DNA of 10,282 nucleotides from Alphaproteobacteria bacterium UBA2954 (GTDB taxonomy: Bacteria > Pseudomonadota > Alphaproteobacteria > Puniceispirillales > Puniceispirillaceae), in contig DEBO01000165.1 of assembly GCA_002348585.1 (NCBI GenBank), positions 1-10,282 on the forward strand, written 5' to 3'. The notes under the pieces were generated by a model, which worked only from the letters and a program-made list of their open reading frames with translations, was not told where the DNA came from and did not search any database. Positions 1 to 6,672 of the stretch are shown piece after piece (the stretch's first letter is position 1; each line of letters opens with the position of its first letter). Made by a program: the position numbers and the translations under genes.

Positions 1-119
1 AGACTTTCGATATTATACCCTCGGCCTGAAAACAACCCCACTACCCTAGCCAGGACACCCGGTTCATTGTCCACCAATATAGATAATGTATGTCGCTCTG
101 AAACAGAGGTATCAAGCAT
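1..119 (-). CDS. ilvN: Acetolactate synthase small (regulatory) subunit, N-terminal part only
   Basis: The minus strand from 119 reads [20 protein letters not shown] and continues as [20 protein letters not shown] before the window ends. This is the start of the N-terminal ACT domain of IlvN/IlvH, with the characteristic valine-effector loop (NEPGVL) and the GRGYNIESL helix-strand junction. The subunit binds valine, confers feedback inhibition and stimulates the catalytic IlvB subunit in the cytoplasm. Only 39 codons are visible of the usual 160-180, so the C-terminal half lies left of the window. The start is the first ATG in frame. It is preceded by AAGGA (131-135) at an 11-base distance, a little long. 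It lies 82 bases downstream of the ilvB stop with no terminator-like hairpin between, so an ilvB-ilvN operon is very likely. ilvC would be expected next, but that cannot be seen. Confidence 0.93.
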   Translation of the reverse strand, partial: MLDTSVSERHTLSILVDNEPGVLARVVGLFSGRGYNIES

Positions 120-201
120 AGCTCACATTGTCCTTTTTATTGAAAGTAATCAAACATTATTGTTTTCAAAGATGTGGGACAGAGAAAGTGAAGCATTTTG
201 T

Positions 202-1989
202 TCAGACAAGTAACTTACCTTCATCAGACACAGGATTTGACGCTTCATCCGTAGCGCTCAAGATCATTTCGTTATGTGCAGCACCTGACGGGATCATTGG
301 AAAACAATTTTCTTCTTTCTCTATACAGATATCTGCAATCACAGGCCCATCAGCATCTAGCATATCTGTTATCACATCATCGAGTTGGTCAATATTCGAG
401 GCACGCAATCCTTTCATGCCGAAGGTCTCAGCTAATTTGACAAAATCTGGAAGGGACGCGCTATAACTCTCAGAATAGCGTGAGCCATGATTTAGTTCCT
501 GCCATTGGCGAACCATACCCATCCATTCATTATTGAGAATGAAAACCTTCACTGGCAATCTATATTGAGCGATCGTTGACAGTTCTTGCATGTTCATTAG
601 AAAAGAGGCTTCACCAGATATGTCAATGACTGTAGCCTCTGGATGCGCAATTTGTGTTCCCACCGCAGAAGGCAGGCCGTAGCCCATTGTACCCAATCCG
701 CCTGAAGTCATCCATCTTTTAGGCTGATGAAAGCCAAAATACTGTGCCGCCCACATTTGATGCTGACCGACCTCAGTTGTGATATAAATATCGCGCTCGC
801 GCGAGAGCTCATATAAGCGCTTTACCGCATTTTGTGGTTTAATGACCTGACCAGTCTGTACAAATTTTAGACAATCACGAGCTCGCCATTCATTAATCTG
901 TTTCCACCATCCAGACAGCGCCTTCACATTTGGCTCAAAGCTCTCCTTCTTTAATTCAGCAAGCAATGCTTCCAAAACCGCGCCTGCATCTCCAATAATA
1001 CCTACATCCACTTGGACAACCTTGCCAATCGATGATGGGTCAATATCAGCATGTACCTTTACAGAACCAGGTGAGAAAGCGTTCAGGCGGCCCGTAACCC
1101 TATCATCAAACCGCGCCCCAATATTTAACATGAAATCACACTGATGCATGGCCATATTTGCTTCGTAGGTGCCATGCATGCCTAGCATACCCAGAAAGTG
1201 CGGATCATCTGCAGACAACACGCCAAGCCCCATTAAGGTCAGCGTTGAGGGCCAGCCCGTCTGGGCTACAAGCTCTCTTAACTTTCCTGAAGCTTCTGGT
1301 CCCGAATTGACCAAGCCACCGCCGCCATAGATTACAGGCCGCTTGGCCTTCTTCATCAATTTTACAGCCTTTTTCACCTGCTCAGCCACAGGTTTTATGC
1401 GGGGCTGATAGCGCTGCATATTTGCACTGAGCACACCGCCTTCAACGAAGGGCGCGTCAAGCAATTGGACATCTTTTGGCAAGTCAATGACAACAGGCCC
1501 TGGCCGACCTGAACGCGCAACATGGAACGCCTCCTCAACATTAGCTTGCAAACTCGCACTTGATTTACACAGATAGTTATGTTTGGTGCATGGGCGTGTG
1601 ATACCTGATGTGTCAGCTTCCTGAAAAGCGTCTGTGCCGATTAGGTGGCTGGGAACTTGGCCTGTCAAACAAACGATCGGAACAGAATCCATCATTGCAT
1701 CTGTCAACCCTGTAACTGCGTTTGTTGCGCCGGGGCCAGATGTGACAAGCACCACGCCCACCTTCCCCGTAGAGCGTGCATAACCCTCTGCTGCATGAAC
1801 AGCTGCCTGCTCATGACGAACCAGAATATGACGGATAGAATTATTGCGGAATAACGCATCATAAATTGGTAAAACGGCTCCACCGGGATAACCAAATATT
1901 ACCTCAACCCCCTGATCTTCCAATACTTTCAGAATCAGCTCTGCGCCCTCCATCATCTGCGGCACCGATTTGGTCTGTTCCATATTCAT
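202..1989 (-). CDS. ilvB: Acetolactate synthase, large catalytic subunit
   Basis: This 595-residue protein is full length for biosynthetic acetohydroxyacid synthase, the ThDP-, Mg- and FAD-dependent enzyme that condenses two pyruvates, or pyruvate plus 2-oxobutyrate. This is the first common step of valine, leucine and isoleucine synthesis. The N-terminal pyrimidine-binding domain has FGYPGGAVLPIYDAL (32-46), the catalytic glutamate E60 in RHEQAA, and SGPGATN (84-90). A central FAD domain follows (about 190-350, with GARFDDRVTG at 291-300). The C-terminal pyrophosphate domain has GEASFLMN (459-466) through NN (486-487). The Asp of the classic GDG/GDA motif is Glu here (E460), which I recall as usual in alphaproteobacterial enzymes. 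WMGMVRQWQ (489-497) is the conserved substrate-specificity segment. The ATG at 1989 has AGGAAA about nine bases upstream; a second ATG lies two codons in. A candidate promoter lies at 2119-2146, and ilvN follows. Confidence 0.97.
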   Translation of the reverse strand: MNMEQTKSVPQMMEGAELILKVLEDQGVEVIFGYPGGAVLPIYDALFRNNSIRHILVRHEQAAVHAAEGYARSTGKVGVVLVTSGPGATNAVTGLTDAMMDSVPIVCLTGQVPSHLIGTDAFQEADTSGITRPCTKHNYLCKSSASLQANVEEAFHVARSGRPGPVVIDLPKDVQLLDAPFVEGGVLSANMQRYQPRIKPVAEQVKKAVKLMKKAKRPVIYGGGGLVNSGPEASGKLRELVAQTGWPSTLTLMGLGVLSADDPHFLGMLGMHGTYEANMAMHQCDFMLNIGARFDDRVTGRLNAFSPGSVKVHADIDPSSIGKVVQVDVGIIGDAGAVLEALLAELKKESFEPNVKALSGWWKQINEWRARDCLKFVQTGQVIKPQNAVKRLYELSRERDIYITTEVGQHQMWAAQYFGFHQPKRWMTSGGLGTMGYGLPSAVGTQIAHPEATVIDISGEASFLMNMQELSTIAQYRLPVKVFILNNEWMGMVRQWQELNHGSRYSESYSASLPDFVKLAETFGMKGLRASNIDQLDDVITDMLDADGPVIADICIEKEENCFPMIPSGAAHNEMILSATDEASNPVSDEGKLLV

Positions 1990-2045
1990 TGTGTTTTATT
2001 TCCTATCAAATTCTTCAGAAAACGGTCTCATTTCCAGTCCAACAG

Positions 2046-2072
2046 CCTAAACTGCACGTTCTCAGCATTAGG
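2046..2072 (-). other. Hairpin in the ilvB leader
   Basis: On the minus strand the leader can fold with CCTAA (2068-2072) pairing to TTAGG (2046-2050). Inside this, CTG (2063-2065) pairs with CAG (2052-2054), leaving a small asymmetric internal loop and an 8-base terminal loop. No U-tract follows directly, so it is not a classical attenuator. It lies between the candidate ilvB promoter and the start codon. A regulatory role is only inferred from its position. Confidence 0.3.
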
Positions 2073-2118
2073 TTTTTGCTATGCACAAAAAAAATGGCCT
2101 CTTGTAACAAAGCGTGTG

Positions 2119-2146
2119 TTTACAACAAAAACTGTGCCAAAGTCAA
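2119..2146 (-). promoter_or_regulatory. Candidate sigma-70-type promoter for ilvB
   Basis: On the minus strand, TTGACT (2146-2141) is separated by 16 bases from TGTAAA (2124-2119); these match the vegetative consensus at 5 of 6 and 4 of 6 positions. Upstream of the -35 is a very A/T-rich stretch containing the perfect palindrome ATTTTATAAAAT (2149-2160), which could act as an UP element and overlaps the miaA stop. Initiation near 2112 would give a leader of about 120 bases before ilvB. The match is by eye only. Confidence 0.4.
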
Positions 2147-2151
2147 ATATT

Positions 2152-3084
2152 TTATAAAATTTTTGGAAAGATTTTTTGACAGATTTTATTTGAATCTATC
2201 TCGTTATTCTCATAATTTGAAATAAAATTATTCCTTAACCATGTGACTTGTCTCTTCGCATAGTGCCGAGTATCCCTGCAGCCGAGATAAATTGCCCTTT
2301 GTTTGTCAATATCTCCCCTTAGATAAGCTGACAGAGCAGGTACGCCTAAAGCTCTCATGACAGGCAAATCAGCAGAAAGGCCTCGCGAAACAAGTTTTTT
2401 AACCTCTTGGAGACCACCACCATTTACCATATTTTCAAAACGCCTATCTATCCATTCATAAATTATTTGGCGATCAGGAATGTGAGCTAGCTTAAAGGCA
2501 CGGCCTGTTAAGCCACCCTGGCGGGGAAGTGCTTGCCAATAAGACAATGGCTTTCCAGTATGCATGACAACCTCAAGAGCACGAATAACGCGCTGTTTAT
2601 CACCAGGTTGAAGACGATCTGCAATCACAGGATCCTGTTCACGCAGCCTTTCCAGACAGCCTTCGCCCCCATGCTCAGAATAAAGAGAAGTCGCTTTTGC
2701 GCGCACAACACTAGGAACATCTGGAATTGGTGAGAGACCATTTTCTGCTGCTTTCAAATAAAACCCCGTTCCACCCACCAGTATCGGCCAACAACCCTGA
2801 GTGCGCACCTGCTGAACAATTTCTTGCACATCGCGCAGCCAATGCCCGACTGAATACCGTTCAGCCCCATCAACAACACCATATAGCCTGTGTGGCCGCA
2901 ATGCTTCATCAGCGGCGGTTGGCCTGGCTGTAAGAATATGAAGGTCTTTATAGACCTGCATTGAATCAGCATTGATAATGACGCCGTCAATTTCTGCAGC
3001 CAAATCAAGAGCAATTGCTGATTTGCCGCTTGCCGTTGGGCCTGCCAAGATAATATAGTCTGCTGAAGAATTTAGCTGTGCCAT
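2152..3084 (-). CDS. miaA: tRNA dimethylallyltransferase
   Basis: This 310-residue enzyme transfers a dimethylallyl group to N6 of A37 in tRNAs that read codons starting with U, supporting codon-anticodon pairing. The start chosen (ATG at 3084, MAQLNSSADY) puts the P-loop GPTASGKS at residues 15-22 and gives a family-typical length. The open frame continues upstream to 3198, but that part would overlap serB and shows no family similarity. Other family marks are NADSMQVYKDL (38-48), LVGGTGFYLKA (102-112), the DKQRVIRALE helix (162-171) and AKRQVTWLRNN (276-286). After that, the last ~25 residues are an A/T-rich, Asn/Ile/Lys-rich tail that looks unconserved. I see no clear Shine-Dalgarno sequence upstream. 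serB diverges 19 bases away. The stop overlaps the A/T-rich region ahead of the ilvB promoter. Confidence 0.95.
   Translation of the reverse strand: MAQLNSSADYIILAGPTASGKSAIALDLAAEIDGVIINADSMQVYKDLHILTARPTAADEALRPHRLYGVVDGAERYSVGHWLRDVQEIVQQVRTQGCWPILVGGTGFYLKAAENGLSPIPDVPSVVRAKATSLYSEHGGEGCLERLREQDPVIADRLQPGDKQRVIRALEVVMHTGKPLSYWQALPRQGGLTGRAFKLAHIPDRQIIYEWIDRRFENMVNGGGLQEVKKLVSRGLSADLPVMRALGVPALSAYLRGDIDKQRAIYLGCRDTRHYAKRQVTWLRNNFISNYENNEIDSNKICQKIFPKIL
3030..3059 (+). promoter_or_regulatory. Candidate promoter for serB, inside the miaA coding region
   Basis: TTGCCG (3030-3035) and TATAGT (3054-3059) are separated by 18 bases and match the vegetative consensus at 4 of 6 and 5 of 6 positions. 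Initiation near 3066 would give a leader of about 38 bases before the serB TTG. The elements lie over miaA codons around residues 9-19, including part of the P-loop. With only 19 bases between the two start codons, a serB promoter almost has to be inside miaA. This is a by-eye match. Confidence 0.35.
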
Positions 3085-3088
3085 AAGC

Positions 3089-3094
3089 AAAGGA
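3089..3094 (+). promoter_or_regulatory. Ribosome binding site that decides the serB TTG start
   Basis: AAAGGA ends nine bases before the TTG at 3104. An in-frame TGA sits directly before that TTG (3101-3103), so the reading frame cannot begin any earlier. The combination supports TTG as the initiator. Confidence 0.65.
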
Positions 3095-3103
3095 TTTACT
3101 TGA

Positions 3104-4042
3104 TTGGACAAGGCCACGCAAGATGTAGTCAGGCAAGAGTTAAGTGGGCAATCGATTATTGTGTTTTCAACACTCAATTCAGACCAAAATTCTATCAAAG
3201 CCCTATCAGATTTTGCACAGCAAACAGATTTGACCAGCTACACTGTCCTTAGCACTGATAGCTCATCAAGTGTTGCCCTTGAAGCCCGTTATTCTAATCA
3301 CCCATCGATAATGGAAATCAGAACAAAAGCAAATCTAGCTCAGATTGATGTGAACATCATTTCGGGGCACATTAGACGTAAAAAAAGACTTCTTTTGTCT
3401 GATATGGATGCGACTATCATAAGAGATGAGTCTCTTGATGAACTTGCAGACTTGGCAGGAATTGCCGATAAAATAATTCCAATTACCAAAAAAGCGATGG
3501 CTGGTGAATTGGATTTTCAAGAGGCCTTATCTGCCCGTTTAAGCTTTCTGAATGGCCAGCCTGAGACGCTGCTTCATCAGGTTGTAAAAAATACACAAAT
3601 AACAGATGGCGCACATGAACTGGTTGGTACGATGCGCGCGCATGGTGCACATTGTTACCTTGTTTCAGGTGGGTTTACGTTTATTAGTGGCGTTATCGCG
3701 CATCAATTAGGGTTTACAGATCATCACAGCAATATCATGGGTGTTTCAAATGGCATGCTGACAGGTAAGGCAATTCCTCCAATTCTAGACCAGCAGGCAA
3801 AACTCAGATTTCTGGAGCACTATATCAAAAAATTTAATCTCAAACCTGACGACTGCCTTTGTGTCGGCGATGGTGCAAACGATATGGCCATGCTGAAGCA
3901 TGCTGGGATGGGAGTGGCGTTTCAGGGCAAGCCCGCACTTCGAAAAAAAATAGAACTGCAACTCAATCACACTGATTTGACTGGCTTGCTATATCTTCAA
4001 GGATATCATTCAGCTGAATTTTCAACCAGCAAGACTTGCTGA
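3104..4042 (+). CDS. serB: Phosphoserine phosphatase
   Basis: This 312-residue HAD-superfamily enzyme hydrolyses phosphoserine to serine, the last step of the phosphorylated serine pathway. Residues 1-95 are a variable N-terminal domain, as in the longer proteobacterial SerB proteins. The HAD core begins with the DxDxT nucleophile motif DMDAT (D100, D102). It continues with the substrate-binding segment ESLDELADLAGI (109-120), VSGGFTFIS (187-195), a lysine at K233 in the motif III position, and GDGANDMAML (255-264), which binds Mg. The start is TTG: it has a good AAAGGA site, an in-frame TGA lies immediately upstream, and no in-frame ATG occurs until residue 70, which would remove most of the N-terminal domain. 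A GTG at codon 20 is the only other reasonable candidate but lacks a ribosome site. The gene diverges from miaA and converges on degP, with a shared terminator after its stop. Confidence 0.94.
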   Translation: MDKATQDVVRQELSGQSIIVFSTLNSDQNSIKALSDFAQQTDLTSYTVLSTDSSSSVALEARYSNHPSIMEIRTKANLAQIDVNIISGHIRRKKRLLLSDMDATIIRDESLDELADLAGIADKIIPITKKAMAGELDFQEALSARLSFLNGQPETLLHQVVKNTQITDGAHELVGTMRAHGAHCYLVSGGFTFISGVIAHQLGFTDHHSNIMGVSNGMLTGKAIPPILDQQAKLRFLEHYIKKFNLKPDDCLCVGDGANDMAMLKHAGMGVAFQGKPALRKKIELQLNHTDLTGLLYLQGYHSAEFSTSKTC

Positions 4043-4049
4043 AAGATAA

Positions 4050-4076
4050 AAAAGCCGACATGCGTTGCCGGCTTTT
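4050..4076. terminator. Bidirectional intrinsic terminator between serB and degP
   Basis: AAAAGCCG (4050-4057) pairs perfectly with CGGCTTTT (4069-4076) around an 11-base loop. A/T tracts flank the GC core on both sides, giving a U-run after the stem in either direction. It lies 7 bases after the serB stop and 23 bases after the end of the convergent degP gene, so it can serve both transcripts. Confidence 0.85.
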
Positions 4077-4099
4077 ACAAAACTTTGAACCAACTTGAC

Positions 4100-5614
4100 T
4101 TACTCATCAAAACTAATCTGCACAAATCTAGTTTGCCCATCACTTTCAATAAGCATCAGTACCCCTTTGCGGCCTTCTTTTTTCGCGCTTCCAATGCCTT
4201 CAATCAACTTTTCAACTGATGTAATAGCAGATTGATTGAGACGGCGAATTATATCTCCAGGTTGCACACCTTTGCCAGCCGCTGGACTTCCATCTGTAAC
4301 ATCAACCACCACAATACCAACCTCGCCTGTGTCTAAATCAAATTTTTCAGCGAGCTCTTCAGTAAGTGGCGCAACAGTGAGGCCAATGTTTTCAATCCTA
4401 GTGTCATTTGTTTTTTCTTTTGCCTGATTCCGTGACAGTAACCCACCATTTTCTGCTTGCTCAAGCTCACCTAACGTTACAGATAACGTTTGCCGCTCTC
4501 CGCCTCGTACAACTTCAACATCAACTGTCGCTTCAACAGGCGTTTCCGCTACAATGCGTGGTAAGTCTCGACTTTTAACAACGTCTTTGTCATCGAAACG
4601 GATGATGACATCACCTGCCTGCAGACCCGCTTCATCAGCAGGACCAGCTTCCGTAACAGAAGCAATCAAGGCGCCTTTGGCGGAATCAAGGCCAAGGCTG
4701 TCTGCTATATCCTCATTGACTTCTTGAATAAAAACACCTAGCCACCCGCGGCGTGTTCGTCCATAGTCCTGCAACTGGCCAACAACTTGCGTCGCCAGAT
4801 TGGCTGAAATGGCAAAACCTATGCCGACTGAACCACCAGTTTGGGAAAAAATGGCGGTATTAATGCCTATGACCTCTCCATCTAGATTGAAGAGAGGTCC
4901 ACCAGAATTTCCGCGATTTATAGACGCATCAGTCTGAATGAAATCATCATAAGGTCCAGAGCCAATGTCACGCCCTCTTGCAGATACAATTCCTGCTGTC
5001 ACCGTACCGCCAAGACCAAAAGGGTTGCCGATAGCCATAACCCAATCACCGACTCGTAATCCGTCCGAGTTTCCAAAAGAAACTGCGGTTAATTTTGAAT
5101 CTCCAGGATCTATTTTCAATACCGCAATATCCGTCTTCGCATCACGACCAATGACTTTCGCCTTAAAACTCGCATCATTGGCCAAAATTACAGAGATCTC
5201 ATCAGCATTTTCAATCACATGATTATTTGTCACAACAATTCCTGTTGCATCAATAATAAAACCTGAACCAAGAGACTGAGCGCGCCTAGACGGCTCACCC
5301 CTGTCCTGGAACTCTTTGAAGAAGTCTTCAAAGGGTGAGCCCTCTGGAAATTGGGGCATTTGGGGGCGATTACTGCCACCTACAACCATCGTGGTTGAAA
5401 TGTTCACAACAGCAGGAGACAGCTTTTCAGCTAAATCAGCAAAACTGTCAGGACGGTCGGCTGACGTAGCACTCTGGCCACCTAGAACGACCAATAGGGC
5501 CACGAATGCTGTAATTAAGGCATAACGGATCAGGAGAGCTCTATCCATGCTGCGCCGAAGAATTATACTTTTGCCAACATTTTCTGATACAAATGGGAAA
5601 ACATGATTAGGCAT
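4100..5614 (-). CDS. degP: Do-family (HtrA/DegP/MucD-like) periplasmic serine protease
   Basis: This 504-residue protease/chaperone should act in the periplasm on misfolded envelope proteins. It has an N-terminal hydrophobic signal segment (about 28-47). A trypsin-like domain carries the triad H132 (TNNHVI), D162 (TDIAVLK) and S237 (GNSGGP). Two PDZ domains follow at about 288-380 and 408-497. The segment rich in Pro, Phe and acidic residues (84-108) corresponds to the LA loop region. The ATG at 5614 is preceded by AGGA (5622-5625) at seven bases, so I chose it; this leaves an unusually long 27-residue n-region. The ATG at 5548 (MDRALLIRYA) would give a more ordinary signal peptide but has no ribosome site. 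The gene lies 171 bases downstream of hflC, a common alphaproteobacterial order linking HflKC-FtsH with periplasmic quality control. Whether it is called degP, degQ or mucD cannot be settled by eye. Confidence 0.94.
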   Translation of the reverse strand: MPNHVFPFVSENVGKSIILRRSMDRALLIRYALITAFVALLVVLGGQSATSADRPDSFADLAEKLSPAVVNISTTMVVGGSNRPQMPQFPEGSPFEDFFKEFQDRGEPSRRAQSLGSGFIIDATGIVVTNNHVIENADEISVILANDASFKAKVIGRDAKTDIAVLKIDPGDSKLTAVSFGNSDGLRVGDWVMAIGNPFGLGGTVTAGIVSARGRDIGSGPYDDFIQTDASINRGNSGGPLFNLDGEVIGINTAIFSQTGGSVGIGFAISANLATQVVGQLQDYGRTRRGWLGVFIQEVNEDIADSLGLDSAKGALIASVTEAGPADEAGLQAGDVIIRFDDKDVVKSRDLPRIVAETPVEATVDVEVVRGGERQTLSVTLGELEQAENGGLLSRNQAKEKTNDTRIENIGLTVAPLTEELAEKFDLDTGEVGIVVVDVTDGSPAAGKGVQPGDIIRRLNQSAITSVEKLIEGIGSAKKEGRKGVLMLIESDGQTRFVQISFDE

Positions 5615-5754
5615 TATTTAATCCTGTTACTTGTTAAGTCATTAAAGCTCGTTATGCCAAATAGAAGGTGCACAGTGATGGCATTGCTGATCTGCTTAGG
5701 TCAAAGATTACAACCAGTGCTTGTTATCTATTTTACTTTATTGCGGCCATAATG

Positions 5755-5777
5755 GGGCGCATGTTTAAACTATGCCC
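5755..5777. promoter_or_regulatory. Palindrome in the hflC-degP gap
   Basis: GGGC (5755-5758) and GCCC (5774-5777) flank a core of GCAT, GTTTAAAC and ATGC (5759-5775) in which the central eight bases are a perfect palindrome. It could be an operator or a weak hairpin. No T-run follows it on the minus strand, so it is not an obvious intrinsic terminator for hflKC. It lies about 140 bases before the degP start and just after the hflC stop. Confidence 0.35.
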
Positions 5778-5785
5778 ACAACTAT

Positions 5786-6658
5786 TTATTCGGACCCGTC
5801 TTTATCCTTGAAATAACGGAAAAATGTTGAATTAGGCGACAACACCATTGAGGTGCCAGACTCACCGATTGACTTCCGGTAGGCTTCCATAGAGCGGTAG
5901 AAAGAAAAGAATTCAGGATCACGTCCAAAACTATCTGCATAAATGCGGATCGCATTAGAGTCACCTTCACCTCGGACTTCCTGTGCCTGCTTTTTAGCTT
6001 CAGCTACAATCACGGTTCTCGTCTTCTCAGCGTCAGCTCTGATCTTCTGAGCTTCTTCCTCACCAGTTGCCCGAAATTCTTTGGCTTCTCTTTCCCGTTC
6101 AGATTTCATTCTGTTAAAAATATTCTGACTTGTAGCTTCTGGGTAATCTGCACGTCGCAGACGCACATCAATAATTTCGATGCCAAGCGATTCTACTGAC
6201 TGATTAACCTCATCCCGAATGGAACCGTTGATGGCTTCACGCTCACCTGTTAGGATGGAGGCTAATGTTTCTCTTCCAAGAACCCGGCGAACAGATGAAT
6301 CAATAATGGATTCTAAACGAGCACGGGCACCGAATTCGTTTCTAACAGTCTGGAAGAACAGAAGAGGATCCATAATCCTATATCTTGCATAAGCATCAAC
6401 CTGAAGACGTTTCTGGTCCGCCAGAATTACCTCTTCGGCGTCCTGAGGGATCAAAGACAAAACGCGGCTCTCGTAGTAAACTGTATCCTGAATAAACGGT
6501 AATTTAAGCTGAAGACCTGGGCTTTGAATGATACGTTTGGGTTCACCAAATTGGAGCACAAGTGCCTGCTGAGTCTGATTTACGGTAAACGCTGCTGAAT
6601 AAAGGCCTAACAACAAAAGGCCGAGAAATAGGAGCGAGATATTACGTGTCAACTTCAT
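5786..6658 (-). CDS. hflC: HflC, SPFH-domain subunit of the FtsH-regulating HflKC complex
   Basis: This 290-residue band-7/SPFH protein partners HflK in a large membrane assembly that surrounds FtsH and modulates its proteolysis. One N-terminal membrane anchor (about 6-24) is followed by the SPFH domain (about 25-190). Family marks include NQTQQALVLQFGEPKR (27-42), SPGLQLKLPF (46-55) and GIEIIDVRLRRADYPE (159-174). A charged helix rich in Arg, Glu and Ala (about 183-235: SEREREAKEFRATGEEEAQK and onward) is the expected coiled coil. Length is family-typical. The ATG at 6658 has GGGAG (6667-6671) upstream, and only 14 bases separate it from the hflK stop, so the two genes are almost certainly co-transcribed and translationally close. 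Despite the old name, a protease function is not expected: these are scaffold proteins. Confidence 0.96.
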   Translation of the reverse strand: MKLTRNISLLFLGLLLLGLYSAAFTVNQTQQALVLQFGEPKRIIQSPGLQLKLPFIQDTVYYESRVLSLIPQDAEEVILADQKRLQVDAYARYRIMDPLLFFQTVRNEFGARARLESIIDSSVRRVLGRETLASILTGEREAINGSIRDEVNQSVESLGIEIIDVRLRRADYPEATSQNIFNRMKSEREREAKEFRATGEEEAQKIRADAEKTRTVIVAEAKKQAQEVRGEGDSNAIRIYADSFGRDPEFFSFYRSMEAYRKSIGESGTSMVLSPNSTFFRYFKDKDGSE

Positions 6659-6672
6659 TGTCTGGTCTCCCG

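Noticed and set aside
128..466. Plus-strand open frames opposite ilvB, and similar frames of 60-160 codons opposite hflK, miaA, degP and folA.
   Set aside because: They lie within strongly conserved genes on the other strand and look like no known protein; they are out-of-frame shadows.
457..612. The Asp-to-Glu change in the ThDP motif (GEA) of IlvB as a sign of an inactive enzyme.
   Set aside because: The acidic side chain is kept, all other catalytic residues are present, and I recall this form as common in alphaproteobacterial acetolactate synthases.
1990..2070. A 17-codon ORF in the ilvB leader (minus strand, beginning MLRTCSLGCW) as an attenuator leader peptide.
   Set aside because: It has no ribosome site, no run of Leu, Ile or Val codons, and no terminator hairpin with a U-run after it.
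2090..2130. A TTGTAA/TTACAA inverted repeat followed by a run of eight T on the minus strand, as a miaA terminator or ilvB attenuator.
   Set aside because: The stem is only six weak pairs around a 12-base loop, and seven bases separate it from the T-run.
3085..3198. An N-terminal extension of miaA of 38 residues from an ATG at 3198.
   Set aside because: It would lie antisense to the start of serB, has no MiaA similarity, and the ATG at 3084 gives the normal family length.
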